Source of the DNA: Bradyrhizobium sp. CIAT3101
Lineage (GTDB): Bacteria; Pseudomonadota; Alphaproteobacteria; Rhizobiales; Xanthobacteraceae
Assembly: GCF_029714945.1 (NCBI RefSeq)
Contig: NZ_CP121634.1
Span: forward strand, 3,121,001-3,185,000
DNA length: 64,000 nucleotides
Direction: 5' to 3'
This document shows positions 29,195-38,697 of this stretch, piece by piece. The notes under the pieces were generated by a model, which worked only from the letters and a program-made list of their open reading frames with translations, made no database searches and had not been told where the DNA came from. Made by a program: the position numbers and the translations under genes. How positions within the stretch are numbered: position 1 is the first letter of the stretch; each line of letters begins with the position of its first letter.

Positions 29195-29945
29195 GGGACG
29201 ACGGCGAGCGGAGCTGAAAGATCCGCCGGGCAAAGCGCAGGAAGAACGCTGCGTCGATGACGGGCGCGTTCAGATGCTGCCGGCGCGACCGCAGGCAGTC
29301 CAGATTGGCGCGCAAGGTCACGCGCCAGCCGCTGGTGCTGATGCCGCCCATCTGGAAATCGGCGATGATGCGGGAAAGATAGGTGACCCTGTAGTCGTTC
29401 AGCGCCAGCGCACGCAGCATGTAATCGTAATCGGCGGTCGTGACGTAGCTCAGATCGTAGTCGCCGACCGTCTCGGCGACCTGGCGTCGCATGTAGAACG
29501 TCGGATGCGGCGGGACCCAGCCGAGCTGAAACGAGTAGCGACCGTACTGACCGCCGCGCCAGGCCCGCACGAGGGTCTTGGATTGGTGATCGGTGACCAT
29601 GTCGAGGTCGCCATAGACGACATCGGCCTGTTCCAGCGCCGCCGCGATCGCCGCCAGCGCGCTGTCGTCGTGGAACGTGTCGTCCGAATTGAGGAATCCG
29701 ATCGCGTCGCCCTTGAACAGATGCAGCCCCTTGTTCATGGCGTCGTAGACACCCTTGTCGGGCTCGGAGATCACGCGGATGTCGCTGGAGCCGAACGACT
29801 CCACGATCTTCAGCGTTGCATCCTTTGAGGCGCCGTCGACGACCAGCATCTCCTTGTCGGGATGCGTCTGGGCGAGGAAGGATTCGATGGTGGCGCCGAT
29901 CGTCGCCTGGGAGTTGTAGCTGGCCGTGATGACGCTGATCTTCAT
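29172..29945 (-). CDS. Glycosyltransferase family 2
   Basis: 257 residues. The GT-A start MKISVITASYNSQATIGATIESFLAQTH, the VVDGASKDAT segment, and the metal-binding region GFLNSDDTF are clear, followed by GWVPPHPTFYMRRQV, which is common in colanic-acid and O-antigen transferases (WcaE-type). It would be cytoplasmic or membrane-attached and inverting. It follows the LPG-synthase-type membrane protein by 102 bases on the same strand, so they may be co-transcribed. Confidence 0.9.
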   Translation of the reverse strand: MKISVITASYNSQATIGATIESFLAQTHPDKEMLVVDGASKDATLKIVESFGSSDIRVISEPDKGVYDAMNKGLHLFKGDAIGFLNSDDTFHDDSALAAIAAALEQADVVYGDLDMVTDHQSKTLVRAWRGGQYGRYSFQLGWVPPHPTFYMRRQVAETVGDYDLSYVTTADYDYMLRALALNDYRVTYLSRIIADFQMGGISTSGWRVTLRANLDCLRSRRQHLNAPVIDAAFFLRFARRIFQLRSPSSLRMQRSR

Positions 29946-30047
29946 TCCGGATCCGTGATGTACGCGCCGGAGATTATAGGAAACAACCCTGAAGGTTGAT
30001 AGGTAATCGCTGCGGTCGCGGTGCGTCCGTGCCGGCCCTGTGAACCC

Positions 30048-31007
30048 TTATTCACGCGCCGCGATCGGCGCCGCGCTGTGCGCGGCTTTCTCCCCGCTGA
30101 GGATCCAGACCAGGCCGCCGAATGCGCCGACGATGAAGGAGACCGCGCCGAACAGCAACGAGATGTTGACGCCTTCGTTGGCCGCCAGCCCGGCGAAGCC
30201 GAAGGCGAGCCCCATGCTCGCCTCGCGCACGCCCCAGCCGGCGATCGAGATCGGCATCAGCGTGATCAGCATCACCGGCGGCACCAGCAGGAAGACCTGC
30301 GCGAAGCTGACCGGTGCTGCGATCGACTGCACCACGCACCAGGCGATGACGACGGCAAGGACGTGAACCAAAATCGACAGGATCGCGATCGTCGGGCCGC
30401 TCTTGCGGTTGAAGATCACGCGGTTGGCGATCACGGCGCAGGCGTGGATGTGGTGGGTGGCCCACCAGGTCTTCAGCCACGGCCAAGTCAGCGCGCCGAA
30501 GATCAGGAAGCCGATGCCGCCGGCAAGCGCGGCGAAGTCGACGAGCAGCAGCGCCGAGCGGCCGTGCGGATCGGTGATCAGCGTGTAGCTCCAGGGCAGG
30601 CTGGCGACGATGAGGACCGCCAGCGCCACGAGGCCGATCGCGCGATCGACGAAGATCGAATAGGTCGCTGCGCGCCATCCGGCGCCGGTGCGCGCCACCA
30701 TCCAAAGCCGGACCGCATCGCCGCCGATCGCGGACGGCAAGGTCTGGTTGAAAAAGGAGCCGATCACGTTGTAGCGCATCGCGCGGCCGAGCTCGAGCGG
30801 CGCACCGCATGCGGCGCTGACCTCGCGCCAGCGCAGCACGCCGACGAAGATCTGCAGGAACGTCACCGCGATCGCCATGCCGATCCAGAACAGGCTGGTC
30901 GCGGTGAAGCGCGAGAACAGCTCGGTCAGATCGACCTTGCGTAGCGCCAGATAGAGCAGCGCCGCGGAGATCAGGATTTTGGCCGTCGACAACAGGATTC
31001 GGCGCAT
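30048..31007 (-). CDS. Lysylphosphatidylglycerol synthase-type membrane protein (UPF0104)
   Basis: 319 residues from the ATG at 31007; an upstream start at 31037 is possible. About seven to eight membrane helices are spread over the length, with FFNQTLPSAIGGDAVRLWMVAR and the later MPISIAGWGVREASMGLAF, both marks of the LPG_synthase_TM family (PF03706). Members include the flippase part of MprF and proteins in glycan gene clusters. The soluble synthase domain is absent, so a lipid-flipping or scaffold role is more likely than lysine transfer. It is divergent from the epimerase at 31198. Confidence 0.87.
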   Translation of the reverse strand: MRRILLSTAKILISAALLYLALRKVDLTELFSRFTATSLFWIGMAIAVTFLQIFVGVLRWREVSAACGAPLELGRAMRYNVIGSFFNQTLPSAIGGDAVRLWMVARTGAGWRAATYSIFVDRAIGLVALAVLIVASLPWSYTLITDPHGRSALLLVDFAALAGGIGFLIFGALTWPWLKTWWATHHIHACAVIANRVIFNRKSGPTIAILSILVHVLAVVIAWCVVQSIAAPVSFAQVFLLVPPVMLITLMPISIAGWGVREASMGLAFGFAGLAANEGVNISLLFGAVSFIVGAFGGLVWILSGEKAAHSAAPIAARE

Positions 31008-31197
31008 CTCGCCCGCTTGGACAGGGTTTCGGGGCAACCCGACGCGAGGCGCCGAATTCGGCCGCTTTGGTATGGTTTTGGCGCCGATCTTGCAATAGCT
31101 ATCACGAAGGGCGGCGGTCTATTGCGCCCCCTTGATACCGGCCGGAGAAACTTTATGGGCTGGCTTCGGGGATTGCTCGGGATCGCTTGGGAACAGG

Positions 31198-32187
31198 ATG
31201 ACGGATCAGGCGATTTTGGTGACGGGTGCCGCCGGTTTCATCGGCTTTCACGTCGCCCGGCAGCTCCTGGCCGAAGGGCGGCCCGTGGTCGGGCTCGACA
31301 ATCTCAACAGTTATTACGATCCAGCGTTGAAACAGGCGCGCCTTTCGCTGCTCGGCAACGAATCCCGTTTCTCTTTTGTCCAGGCTGATCTCGCCGATCG
31401 CGAGACGATGGCGGCGCTGTTTGCGCGGCATCGCTTTCCGGAGGTCGTGCATCTCGCCGCCCAGGCCGGCGTGCGCCACTCGATCGAGCATCCGCAGAGC
31501 TACGCCGATTCCAATCTGCAGGGTTTTCTCAATCTGCTCGAGGGCTGCCGGACGTGCGGCTGTCGCCATCTCGTCTACGCCTCGTCATCGTCCGTTTATG
31601 GCGCCAACACTAAACTGCCGTTTTCCGTGCAGGACCGGACCGATCATCCCGTGAGCTTCTACGCCGCGACCAAGAAGGCCAACGAGGTGATGGCGCAGTC
31701 CTATAGTCATCTCTACCGGCTGCCGGTCACGGGCTTGCGCTTTTTCACGATCTATGGCCCGTGGGGACGGCCTGATATGGCCATGTTTCTGTTTGTAAAC
31801 GCCATCATGGCGGGCCAGCCGATCCGGCTCTTTAACCATGGCAAGATGCGCCGCGACTTCACCTATATTGACGACGTGACCCGTGTAGTGTCCAAGCTGG
31901 TCGATCTTGTGCCTGCGGACAATCCGGCTGCCGCAAATGCGCCGTCTCGGGTCTACAATGTCGGAAATCACCGCCCCGAAGAGCTGATGCATGTCGTCGG
32001 ACTTCTGGAGCGGGAGCTGGGTCGGACGGCGGTCAAAGAATTGCTGCCGATGCAGCCGGGAGATGTGGTGGAAACGTTCGCGGATGTCGAGGATTTGATG
32101 CGCGACACCGGCTTTGCACCGTCAACGCCGATCGAGCACGGGGTCCACAATTTTGTCACCTGGTATCGCGACCACTACAAGGTTTGA
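31198..32187 (+). CDS. UDP-glucuronate 4-epimerase-like NAD-dependent epimerase
   Basis: 329 residues from the ATG at 31198. The NAD site VTGAAGFIGFHVAR, the LDNLNSYYDPALKQARL segment (diagnostic for the CapI/LpsL UDP-glucuronate 4-epimerase group), ASSSSVYG, the Tyr-x3-Lys in FYAATKKANE, and RFFTIYGPWGRPDMA are present. It would make UDP-galacturonate, a sugar found in rhizobial LPS core. The stop is one base before the start region of manC, so the two are clearly in one operon. Confidence 0.9.
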   Translation: MTDQAILVTGAAGFIGFHVARQLLAEGRPVVGLDNLNSYYDPALKQARLSLLGNESRFSFVQADLADRETMAALFARHRFPEVVHLAAQAGVRHSIEHPQSYADSNLQGFLNLLEGCRTCGCRHLVYASSSSVYGANTKLPFSVQDRTDHPVSFYAATKKANEVMAQSYSHLYRLPVTGLRFFTIYGPWGRPDMAMFLFVNAIMAGQPIRLFNHGKMRRDFTYIDDVTRVVSKLVDLVPADNPAAANAPSRVYNVGNHRPEELMHVVGLLERELGRTAVKELLPMQPGDVVETFADVEDLMRDTGFAPSTPIEHGVHNFVTWYRDHYKV

Positions 32188-32188
32188 A

Positions 32189-33607
32189 ATGACGATGGAC
32201 AAACGCATTATTCCCCTGATCATGTGCGGCGGCGCCGGCACGCGGCTGTGGCCGGCTTCGCGCGAGGTGCGCCCAAAACAGTTCCTGCCGCTGTTCGGCG
32301 CGCGCTCGACCTTCCAGGACACGCTGCTGCGCGTCTCGGAGGCTTCGCTGTTCGATCGCCCCATCGTCATCACCAATGCGTCCTATCGCTTCATGGTGCT
32401 GGAGCAGCTGGTCGAGATCGGCATCGAGGCCGATGTGATCCTCGAGCCGATGCGGCGCGACTCCGGTCCCGCGATCGCCGCGGGCGCGGCGTTCGCGCAG
32501 AACCGCACCGGCGAAGCGATCGTGCTCGCGCTCGCCGCCGACCATGTGGTGCAGGACAATGCCGCCTTCGTCGCGGCGTGCCGCGAGGGCCTCATGGCCG
32601 CGAGCACCGGGCGCATCGTCACCTTCGGCGTCAAGCCGGAGCGGCCGGCAACCGAATACGGCTATATCAGCCCGGGCGAGGTGATCTCCGGCGAAGTCCA
32701 CGCGGTCGCGCGCTTCGTCGAGAAGCCGGATGCCGTGAAGGCCGCCGACTACGTCAATTCGGGCTATCTCTGGAACAGCGGCAACTTCATGTTCCCCGCC
32801 TCCCTGCTGCTCGACGAATATCGCAAGGTCGATGCGGCGAGCGTCGAGGCGGTGTCCAATGCGGTCGCCAATGCCGGCCGCGATCTCGGCTTCGTGACGC
32901 TGGAGCCGCAGGCCTTCGGCGCGGCGAAGGCGATCTCGATCGACTATGCGGTGATGGAGAAGACCTCGCGCGCAGCCGTTGTGCCGGTGTCCTGCGGCTG
33001 GTCCGACGTCGGCTCCTGGCGCGCGGTGTGGGAACTGTCCGACAAGGATAGCCAAGGCAATGCGGCGCACGGCACCGCGGTGTTCGAGGATTCGCGCAAC
33101 TGCAACGTCACCACCGATCACGCACTCGTCGCGCTCGAAGGCGTCGACGATCTCGTCGTCGTGGCAACGGCGGATGCGGTTCTCGTCTCGCGCCAGAAGG
33201 ACGCCAACGGCCTCAAGCGTCTCGTGACCAAGCTCAAGGCGGTCGCGCCGAAGGTCACCGAGGAGCATCTCAAGGTGCATCGCCCCTGGGGCAGCTACCA
33301 GTCGGTCGACAATGGCGAGCGCCATCAGGTCAAGCGCATCGTGGTCAAGCCGGGCGGGCGGCTGTCGCTGCAGAAGCATCATCATCGCGCCGAGCACTGG
33401 ATCGTGGTCCGTGGTGCGGCCCGCGTCACCGTGAACGAGACCGTGAAGACGGTGCACGAGAACGAGTCGATCTACATCCCGATGGGCGCCGTCCACCGGA
33501 TGGAGAATCCCGGCAAGATCATGCTGGAACTGATCGAGGTCCAGACCGGCTCCTATCTCGGGGAGGACGACATCATCCGGATTGAAGACGACTATCAAAG
33601 GTCGTAA
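32189..33607 (+). CDS. manC: Mannose-1-phosphate guanylyltransferase / mannose-6-phosphate isomerase
   Basis: 472 residues from the ATG at 32189; ATG 32195 is also possible. The N-terminal nucleotidyltransferase has MCGGAGTRLWPASRE and the FVEKPDAVKAADY lysine region, and the C-terminal cupin (HRPWGSYQSVDNG, LQKHHHRAEHWIVVRG, ENESIYIPMGAVHRMENPG) is the type II isomerase part. The enzyme makes GDP-mannose for polysaccharide. It begins one base after the stop of the upstream epimerase. A long hairpin lies at 33632-33671, downstream of the stop. Confidence 0.95.
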   Translation: MTMDKRIIPLIMCGGAGTRLWPASREVRPKQFLPLFGARSTFQDTLLRVSEASLFDRPIVITNASYRFMVLEQLVEIGIEADVILEPMRRDSGPAIAAGAAFAQNRTGEAIVLALAADHVVQDNAAFVAACREGLMAASTGRIVTFGVKPERPATEYGYISPGEVISGEVHAVARFVEKPDAVKAADYVNSGYLWNSGNFMFPASLLLDEYRKVDAASVEAVSNAVANAGRDLGFVTLEPQAFGAAKAISIDYAVMEKTSRAAVVPVSCGWSDVGSWRAVWELSDKDSQGNAAHGTAVFEDSRNCNVTTDHALVALEGVDDLVVVATADAVLVSRQKDANGLKRLVTKLKAVAPKVTEEHLKVHRPWGSYQSVDNGERHQVKRIVVKPGGRLSLQKHHHRAEHWIVVRGAARVTVNETVKTVHENESIYIPMGAVHRMENPGKIMLELIEVQTGSYLGEDDIIRIEDDYQRS

Positions 33608-33631
33608 CCAGCCAACTCCGAATCACGGAAT

Positions 33632-33671
33632 CCGGGCCTGAAAAGCCCGCTTTGTGCGGCTTAAGGCCCGG
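33632..33671 (+). terminator. Long stem-loop after manC
   Basis: CCGGGCCT and AGGCCCGG form the outer arms, with AAGCC/GGCTT-type pairing inside around a TTTGT loop, spanning 40 bases. There is no immediate T-run, only CTTTTTG further on, so it may be a weak terminator or an mRNA-processing hairpin. Confidence 0.5.
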
Positions 33672-33789
33672 AGAACGTGTAACTTTTTGAATCAAATCGT
33701 GTCCGGGCAGTTTGGCCGGCATTCGCCACAAATGTGGCACCCGTGCTAGAAGCGGCCCGGGGATTTGCGTTGAATCGGGGTTCGATCAG

Positions 33790-34794
33790 ATGAGTTCCAA
33801 AGGGTCACAACCGGCAAAGGCCGGTTTGCGCGTCGGCGTCATTGGCGCGGGCGTGATGGGCAGCAACCATGCGCGCGTGCTGAGCGGTCTGCCCGGCGTC
33901 AGCCTGGTCGGCGTGGTCGATCCTTCGCCGGCGCATCGGACGCGCGCGACCGAACTCGCCAATTGCGCGAGCTTCGAGACGCTGGACCAGCTCCTGGCCG
34001 AAGGCGTCGATGCCGTCACCATCGCGGCGCCGACCCATCTGCATCACGAGGTCGCGCTCGCCTGCATCGCCAAGAACATCCACGTGCTGGTCGAGAAGCC
34101 GATCGCGTCCACGGTCGCCGAGGGCCGCGAGATCGTCGCCGCCGCGCAAAAGGCCGGCGTCACGCTGATGGTCGGCCATGTCGAGCGCTTCAATCCGGCG
34201 GTCGCCGCCGTCAAGCAGGCGATCGCGGGCGAGGACATCCTCTCGATCGCGATCACGCGCGTCGGTCCGTTCCCGCCGCGCATGTCCAATGTCGGCGTGG
34301 TCATCGATCTGGCCGTGCACGACATCGATCTGATCCGCTGGTTCACCGAATCCGACATCGTCGAGGTGCAGCCGCAGCTGTCGAGCGCGGTCGCCGAGCG
34401 CGAGGACATCGCGCTCTTGCAGTTCCGCACCGCCAACGGCGTGCTCGCGCACATCAACACCAACTGGCTGACGCCGTTCAAGGCGCGCAGCGTCACGGTC
34501 GCGACCCGCGACAAATACGTGATGGGCGATCTCCTGACGCGCCAGGTCACCGAATGCTTCGGCTTCAAGCCGGACGGCAGCTACTCGATGCGGCACCTGC
34601 CGGTCGGTCACGACGAGCCGCTCCGCGCCGAGCTGATCGCCTTCCTCAAGGCGGTGCGCAACGGCGAGACGCCGGCGGTCACCGGTGACGAGGGCGTCGC
34701 CAGCCTCGAGATCGCGACGCAGTGCCTCGAGACGCCGTCGCGGCCCGCAGCCTCGTCGCCCGCCCGCAAGGGTCCGCGCCGCATCGCCGGCTAA
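33790..34794 (+). CDS. Gfo/Idh/MocA-family nucleotide-sugar dehydrogenase (WlbA-like)
   Basis: 334 residues from the ATG at 33790. VGVIGAGVMGSNHARVL binds NAD, and HVLVEKPIAS carries the catalytic Lys of the family. The sequence order and the next gene, a DegT-type aminotransferase, match the WlbA/WbpB plus WlbC/WbpE pair that oxidises UDP-GlcNAc(A) at C3 and then aminates it. A small palindrome GCCACA-aa-TGTGGC (33725-33738) sits in the upstream region. The C-terminus (RPAASSPARKGPRR) is low-complexity. Confidence 0.88.
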   Translation: MSSKGSQPAKAGLRVGVIGAGVMGSNHARVLSGLPGVSLVGVVDPSPAHRTRATELANCASFETLDQLLAEGVDAVTIAAPTHLHHEVALACIAKNIHVLVEKPIASTVAEGREIVAAAQKAGVTLMVGHVERFNPAVAAVKQAIAGEDILSIAITRVGPFPPRMSNVGVVIDLAVHDIDLIRWFTESDIVEVQPQLSSAVAEREDIALLQFRTANGVLAHINTNWLTPFKARSVTVATRDKYVMGDLLTRQVTECFGFKPDGSYSMRHLPVGHDEPLRAELIAFLKAVRNGETPAVTGDEGVASLEIATQCLETPSRPAASSPARKGPRRIAG

Positions 34795-34804
34795 AACCCT
34801 TTCC

Positions 34805-36010
34805 ATGTCGACCGCTCAAAACCCGCAAGGCGCCAAGAACCAGGCGAAGAACCAGGCCATGAACCAGCATCTGCGTCCCGAACCCATTCCCTTCATCGAC
34901 GTTGCCTCGCAGCGCGCCCGGCTCGGTGCCTCGCTCGATGCCGCCGTGAAGCGCGTGATGGACCATTGCCAGTTCGTCAATGGACCCGAGGTCTTCGAAC
35001 TCGAGAAGCAGCTCGCCGCCTATTGCGGCGCCAAGCACGTGGTGTCCTGTTCGAACGGCACCGATGCGCTTCTGATGGTGCTGATGGCGAAGAATGTCGG
35101 GCCCGGCGATGCGGTGCTGTGTCCTTCCTTCACCTTCATTGCGACCGCGTCGCCGGCGGCACGGACCGGGGCCACGCCGGTCTATGTCGATGTCGACGAG
35201 ACGACCTTCAACATGAGCCCGGAGTCGCTCAAGCGCGGCATTGCGGCCGCGCGCAAGGCTGGCCTGAAGCCTGTCGCGGTGATCCCGGTCGATCTGTTCG
35301 GCCAGCCTGCCGACCACGATGCCATCGCCGAGATCGCACAGGCCGAAGGGCTGTTCGTGATCGATGACGCCGCGCAAGGTTTTGGCGCGAGCTACAAGGG
35401 CCGCAAGCTCGGCACCTTCGGGCTCGCCACCACGACCAGCTTCTTCCCGGCCAAGCCGCTCGGCTGCTTCGGCGACGGCGGCGCTATTCTCACCGATGAC
35501 GACGAGCTGGCGGCGACGCTACGCAGCATCCGCGTGCACGGGCAGGGCGTCGACAAATACGACAACGTCCGCCTCGGCCTGACCGGCCGACTCGACACCA
35601 TGCAGGCCGCGATCCTGATCGAGAAGCTGAAGATTTTCGACGACGAGATCGCCGCCCGCAACAAGGTCGCCGAGCGCTATGCGCGGGGCCTGTCCAACGT
35701 CGTGACCGTGCCGCGTCTGGCGCCGGGCAATACCTCGGTCTGGGCACAGTACACGATCCGTCTCCCCGAGGGGACCGACCGCGATGGCTTCGCCGCCGCG
35801 CTGAAGGCCCAGGGCGTGCCGACCGCGATCTATTACGGCAAGTCGATGCACCAGCAGACCGCCTACAAGCAGTATCCGGTCGCCGACGGTGGGCTGCCTG
35901 CCTGCGAGAGCCTGTCGCAGGACGTCATCAGCCTGCCGATGCACGCCTATCTGACCGAAGCCGACCAGGAGCGGGTAATCACGGCCGTGCGCGGCGCGCT
36001 GGCAAGCTGA
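34805..36010 (+). CDS. DegT/DnrJ/EryC1/StrS aminotransferase (WbpE-like)
   Basis: 401 residues from the ATG at 34805; the ATG at 34859, just before EPIPFIDVASQRARL, may be the real start because the extra residues are a KNQAKNQAMNQ repeat and neither site has a strong ribosome signal. PLP enzyme features are GTDALLMVLMA, FIDDAAQGFGASYKG and the Schiff-base Lys in SFFPAKPLGCFGDGG. It should aminate a 3-keto nucleotide sugar made by the dehydrogenase 10 bases upstream, giving a 2,3-diamino sugar for LPS. No matching N-acetyltransferase is obvious nearby. Confidence 0.9.
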   Translation: MSTAQNPQGAKNQAKNQAMNQHLRPEPIPFIDVASQRARLGASLDAAVKRVMDHCQFVNGPEVFELEKQLAAYCGAKHVVSCSNGTDALLMVLMAKNVGPGDAVLCPSFTFIATASPAARTGATPVYVDVDETTFNMSPESLKRGIAAARKAGLKPVAVIPVDLFGQPADHDAIAEIAQAEGLFVIDDAAQGFGASYKGRKLGTFGLATTTSFFPAKPLGCFGDGGAILTDDDELAATLRSIRVHGQGVDKYDNVRLGLTGRLDTMQAAILIEKLKIFDDEIAARNKVAERYARGLSNVVTVPRLAPGNTSVWAQYTIRLPEGTDRDGFAAALKAQGVPTAIYYGKSMHQQTAYKQYPVADGGLPACESLSQDVISLPMHAYLTEADQERVITAVRGALAS

Positions 36011-36057
36011 TTCGCCCTGATTTTGCAGCGAGCCGTCTCTTCCTCTAGAAGGGACGC

Positions 36058-37584
36058 ATGCTCGGACGCATCTTCACGGTCGGTGGTTACACGCTGCTCT
36101 CGCGGCTGACGGGATTTGCCCGCGACATCATGCTCGCGGCGATCCTCGGCGCCGGCCCCGTGGCCGACGCCTTTTTCGTGGCGCTGCGGCTGCCCAACCA
36201 TTTCCGCGCGATCTTCGCCGAAGGCGCCTTCAACGCCGCCTGGGTGCCGGCCTATGCCCATGTCCATGGCGAGCGCGGGGAGGGGGCGGCGCGGCTGTTC
36301 GCCGACCGCATCTTCACGCTGCTGCTGGCCTCGCAGGTGGTGCTCTTGGTCGTCGCCTGGCTGTTCATGCCGCAGGCCATGAGCATCCTGGCGCCTGGCT
36401 TTTCCGAGGATGCCGAGCAGCGCAAGCTCGCGATCGAGCTGACCCGGATCACCTTTCCCTATCTGCTGCTGATCACGCTGGTGACGCTCTATGGCGGCAT
36501 GCTCAACGTGATGCAGCGCTTTGCCAGTGCGGCTGCCGCGTCGATCTTCCTCAACGTCGCGATGATGATGACGCTGGCGCTCGCCGCCTGGTTTCCCACT
36601 GCGGGGCACGCAGCCGCCTGGGGCGTGCTAATTTCGGGCTTCCTGCAATATTTCCTGCTCGCCGGCGATCTCGCCCGCCATGGCGGACTGCCGCGCTTTG
36701 CGCCGCTCAAGCTTGATGAAGACGTCCGCGGCTTCTTCAGGGCACTGGGACCCGCGACGCTGGGCTCGATGGGCACGCAGGTCGCGCTGTTCGCCGACAC
36801 CATCATCGCGACCTTCCTGCCCGCGGGCGCGCTGTCGGCGCTGTACTACGCCGACCGCCTCAATCAATTGCCGATCGGCGTGATCGGTATTGCGATCGGC
36901 ACGGTGCTGCTGCCGGAGATGTCGCGGCGGATCACGGCCAACGATCATGACGGCGCGATGAAGGCGCAGCGCCGCGCCTTCGACTTCACGCTGCTGTTCT
37001 CGGTGCCGTTCGTCGCCGCCTTCCTCACCGTGCCCGACGAGATCATGCGTGCGCTGTTCGCCCGCGGTGCGTTCTCCAAGGCCGATGCGGTCGCCGCAGG
37101 CAGCACGCTCGCGGCCTATGCCATCGGCCTGATCCCCTTCGTGCTGATCCGCAGCGCGGTCGCGACCTTCTATGCGCGCAAGGATACCGCGACGCCGGTT
37201 CGTGCCTCGCTGTCGGGCATCGCGGTCAACGTCGCGCTGAAACTCGCTTTGATGGGATCGTTCGCCCAGATCGGCCTGGCGCTGGCGACCGCCGTCGGCG
37301 TCTGGACCAATCTGCTGCTGGTGCTGTTCTTCGCCGTGCGGCGCGGTTTTCTCGTGCTGGATCGCGCCTGGCTCAAGTCGCTCGGCAAATTCCTGCTGAC
37401 CGGATTGATCCTCGCCGGCGCCTTCTGGCTGATCGCGCGCTTTGGCGGTTCTGCGCTGGGCGCGATGCGCTTCCATGACGAAGTGACGTTGGTCCTGCTG
37501 GCCCTCGGCGGCACGATCGTCTACGCGCTCGCGATCCTCGCATTGTTCGGCCGCAGCTGGCTGGTCTCGCTGGTGCGTGGTTAG
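36058..37584 (+). CDS. murJ: Lipid II flippase MurJ
   Basis: 508 residues with about fourteen membrane helices, the MurJ length. The start GRIFTVGGYTLLSRLTGFARDIMLAAILGAG is highly typical, as is FRAIFAEGAFNAAWVPAYA and PIGVIGIAIGTVLLPEMSR. MurJ moves lipid II across the inner membrane for peptidoglycan synthesis. It lies 47 bases after the aminotransferase on the same strand. It is essential in most bacteria. Confidence 0.96.
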   Translation: MLGRIFTVGGYTLLSRLTGFARDIMLAAILGAGPVADAFFVALRLPNHFRAIFAEGAFNAAWVPAYAHVHGERGEGAARLFADRIFTLLLASQVVLLVVAWLFMPQAMSILAPGFSEDAEQRKLAIELTRITFPYLLLITLVTLYGGMLNVMQRFASAAAASIFLNVAMMMTLALAAWFPTAGHAAAWGVLISGFLQYFLLAGDLARHGGLPRFAPLKLDEDVRGFFRALGPATLGSMGTQVALFADTIIATFLPAGALSALYYADRLNQLPIGVIGIAIGTVLLPEMSRRITANDHDGAMKAQRRAFDFTLLFSVPFVAAFLTVPDEIMRALFARGAFSKADAVAAGSTLAAYAIGLIPFVLIRSAVATFYARKDTATPVRASLSGIAVNVALKLALMGSFAQIGLALATAVGVWTNLLLVLFFAVRRGFLVLDRAWLKSLGKFLLTGLILAGAFWLIARFGGSALGAMRFHDEVTLVLLALGGTIVYALAILALFGRSWLVSLVRG

Positions 37585-37593
37585 AGCGAATAA

Positions 37594-38697
37594 TCAGCCG
37601 GCGCCGTGGACAGCTGCCCGGCTTCGCCACATCTCCGCCAGGAGACGTGCCGCGAACGCACCTGCCCGAATCGAAGGGGCTTCGATGAAGCGATACGCCA
37701 GCCCCGCGATGGCGATCGCCGCGACGAGCGACGTCACCATGACGAACAAATTGCCCCAGACCTGCGTCGGCGCGATCGAGCCAAGATCGACCGCGACGAG
37801 GGCGCAGAGATAAAAGATCGGCCAGTGCACGAGGTAGAGGCTGAACGAGATTCGGCCAAGAAACCGCAGCGGCGCGGTCGTCGCCCATTGCAGCATGTCG
37901 CGTGACGACACCACGGCACCCATCATCAGCGCGGCTGCAGTGGCCGAAACCAGCGCAATGCCCGCCGTATAGAACTCATCGTAGGAGCCGGCTATCTCCA
38001 GTCCGACCAGGCCCGCGATGAACGCAACCGTGGCAAGCTGCCTGCGACCTGCGAGCAGTGCGGCAAACTCCTTGACGAGAAAACAGCCGAAATAGAACCA
38101 CAGCAGCGTTCGGTAAGGGCCGCTCGCGAGCAGGACCGTGACCGCGGCGAACAGTGCCCAGCGCCATCGTGGTTCAATCCTGCCGTGCGCAGCGACCGCG
38201 AACGGCAGCATCATGGATCCCAACAATTCGGGAAAGAGCGTCCAGGTCGGACCGTTCACCCGATTGGAGCCGAGCAGCAGATTGTCCCACAGATCGTTCC
38301 AGGTCGGTTGCGGCCAGAACAGGTGCTCGAAGCCGGGTGTGAGCCCGGCCGGGGCCGGATCAAGACGCCAAAGGCGCTCGCAGGCGAAAGCGAACAGGAC
38401 CGCTGCCGCGAACGGTGGAATCAGCCGGAACAGCCGCCGCGCCATGTAAGGCGCAATTGCACGGTCGCGCTCCAGCGAGGCCCCGAGCACATAGCCGCTC
38501 AGCACGAAGAAGAACATCACGGCCGCGGCCGGATTGGCGGCCAGCAGCAGCGTGTCAAAGAAAACCGATTGCGGATTGTTCGTGAAGACGTGCGTCGCAT
38601 GGAATACGCATACCGTCAGGCAGGCGAGGCCACGCAGGGATTCCAGCCGAGGGTCAAATGGCGAGGCGTTCACCCTTGTGAGCGGCGGCATAATCAT
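37594..38697 (-). CDS. Acyltransferase family 3 membrane protein
   Basis: 367 residues with about ten membrane helices. The N-terminal LESLRGLACLTVCVFHATHVF carries the conserved Arg and His of PF01757, followed by FFVLSGYVLGASLERD and the FSLYLVHWPIFYLCA segment near the end. Such enzymes O-acetylate or O-succinylate extracellular glycans. The ATG at 38697 is used; the ATG at 38691 is equally possible. It converges with murJ nine bases beyond its stop and ends the polysaccharide region. Confidence 0.88.
   Translation of the reverse strand: MIMPPLTRVNASPFDPRLESLRGLACLTVCVFHATHVFTNNPQSVFFDTLLLAANPAAAVMFFFVLSGYVLGASLERDRAIAPYMARRLFRLIPPFAAAVLFAFACERLWRLDPAPAGLTPGFEHLFWPQPTWNDLWDNLLLGSNRVNGPTWTLFPELLGSMMLPFAVAAHGRIEPRWRWALFAAVTVLLASGPYRTLLWFYFGCFLVKEFAALLAGRRQLATVAFIAGLVGLEIAGSYDEFYTAGIALVSATAAALMMGAVVSSRDMLQWATTAPLRFLGRISFSLYLVHWPIFYLCALVAVDLGSIAPTQVWGNLFVMVTSLVAAIAIAGLAYRFIEAPSIRAGAFAARLLAEMWRSRAAVHGAG

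Noticed and set aside
26873..29233. 786-codon minus-strand frame opposite the CapD-like gene
   Set aside because: Shadow with repeated His/Arg/Asp runs and no recognisable domain; the plus strand encodes a textbook epimerase.
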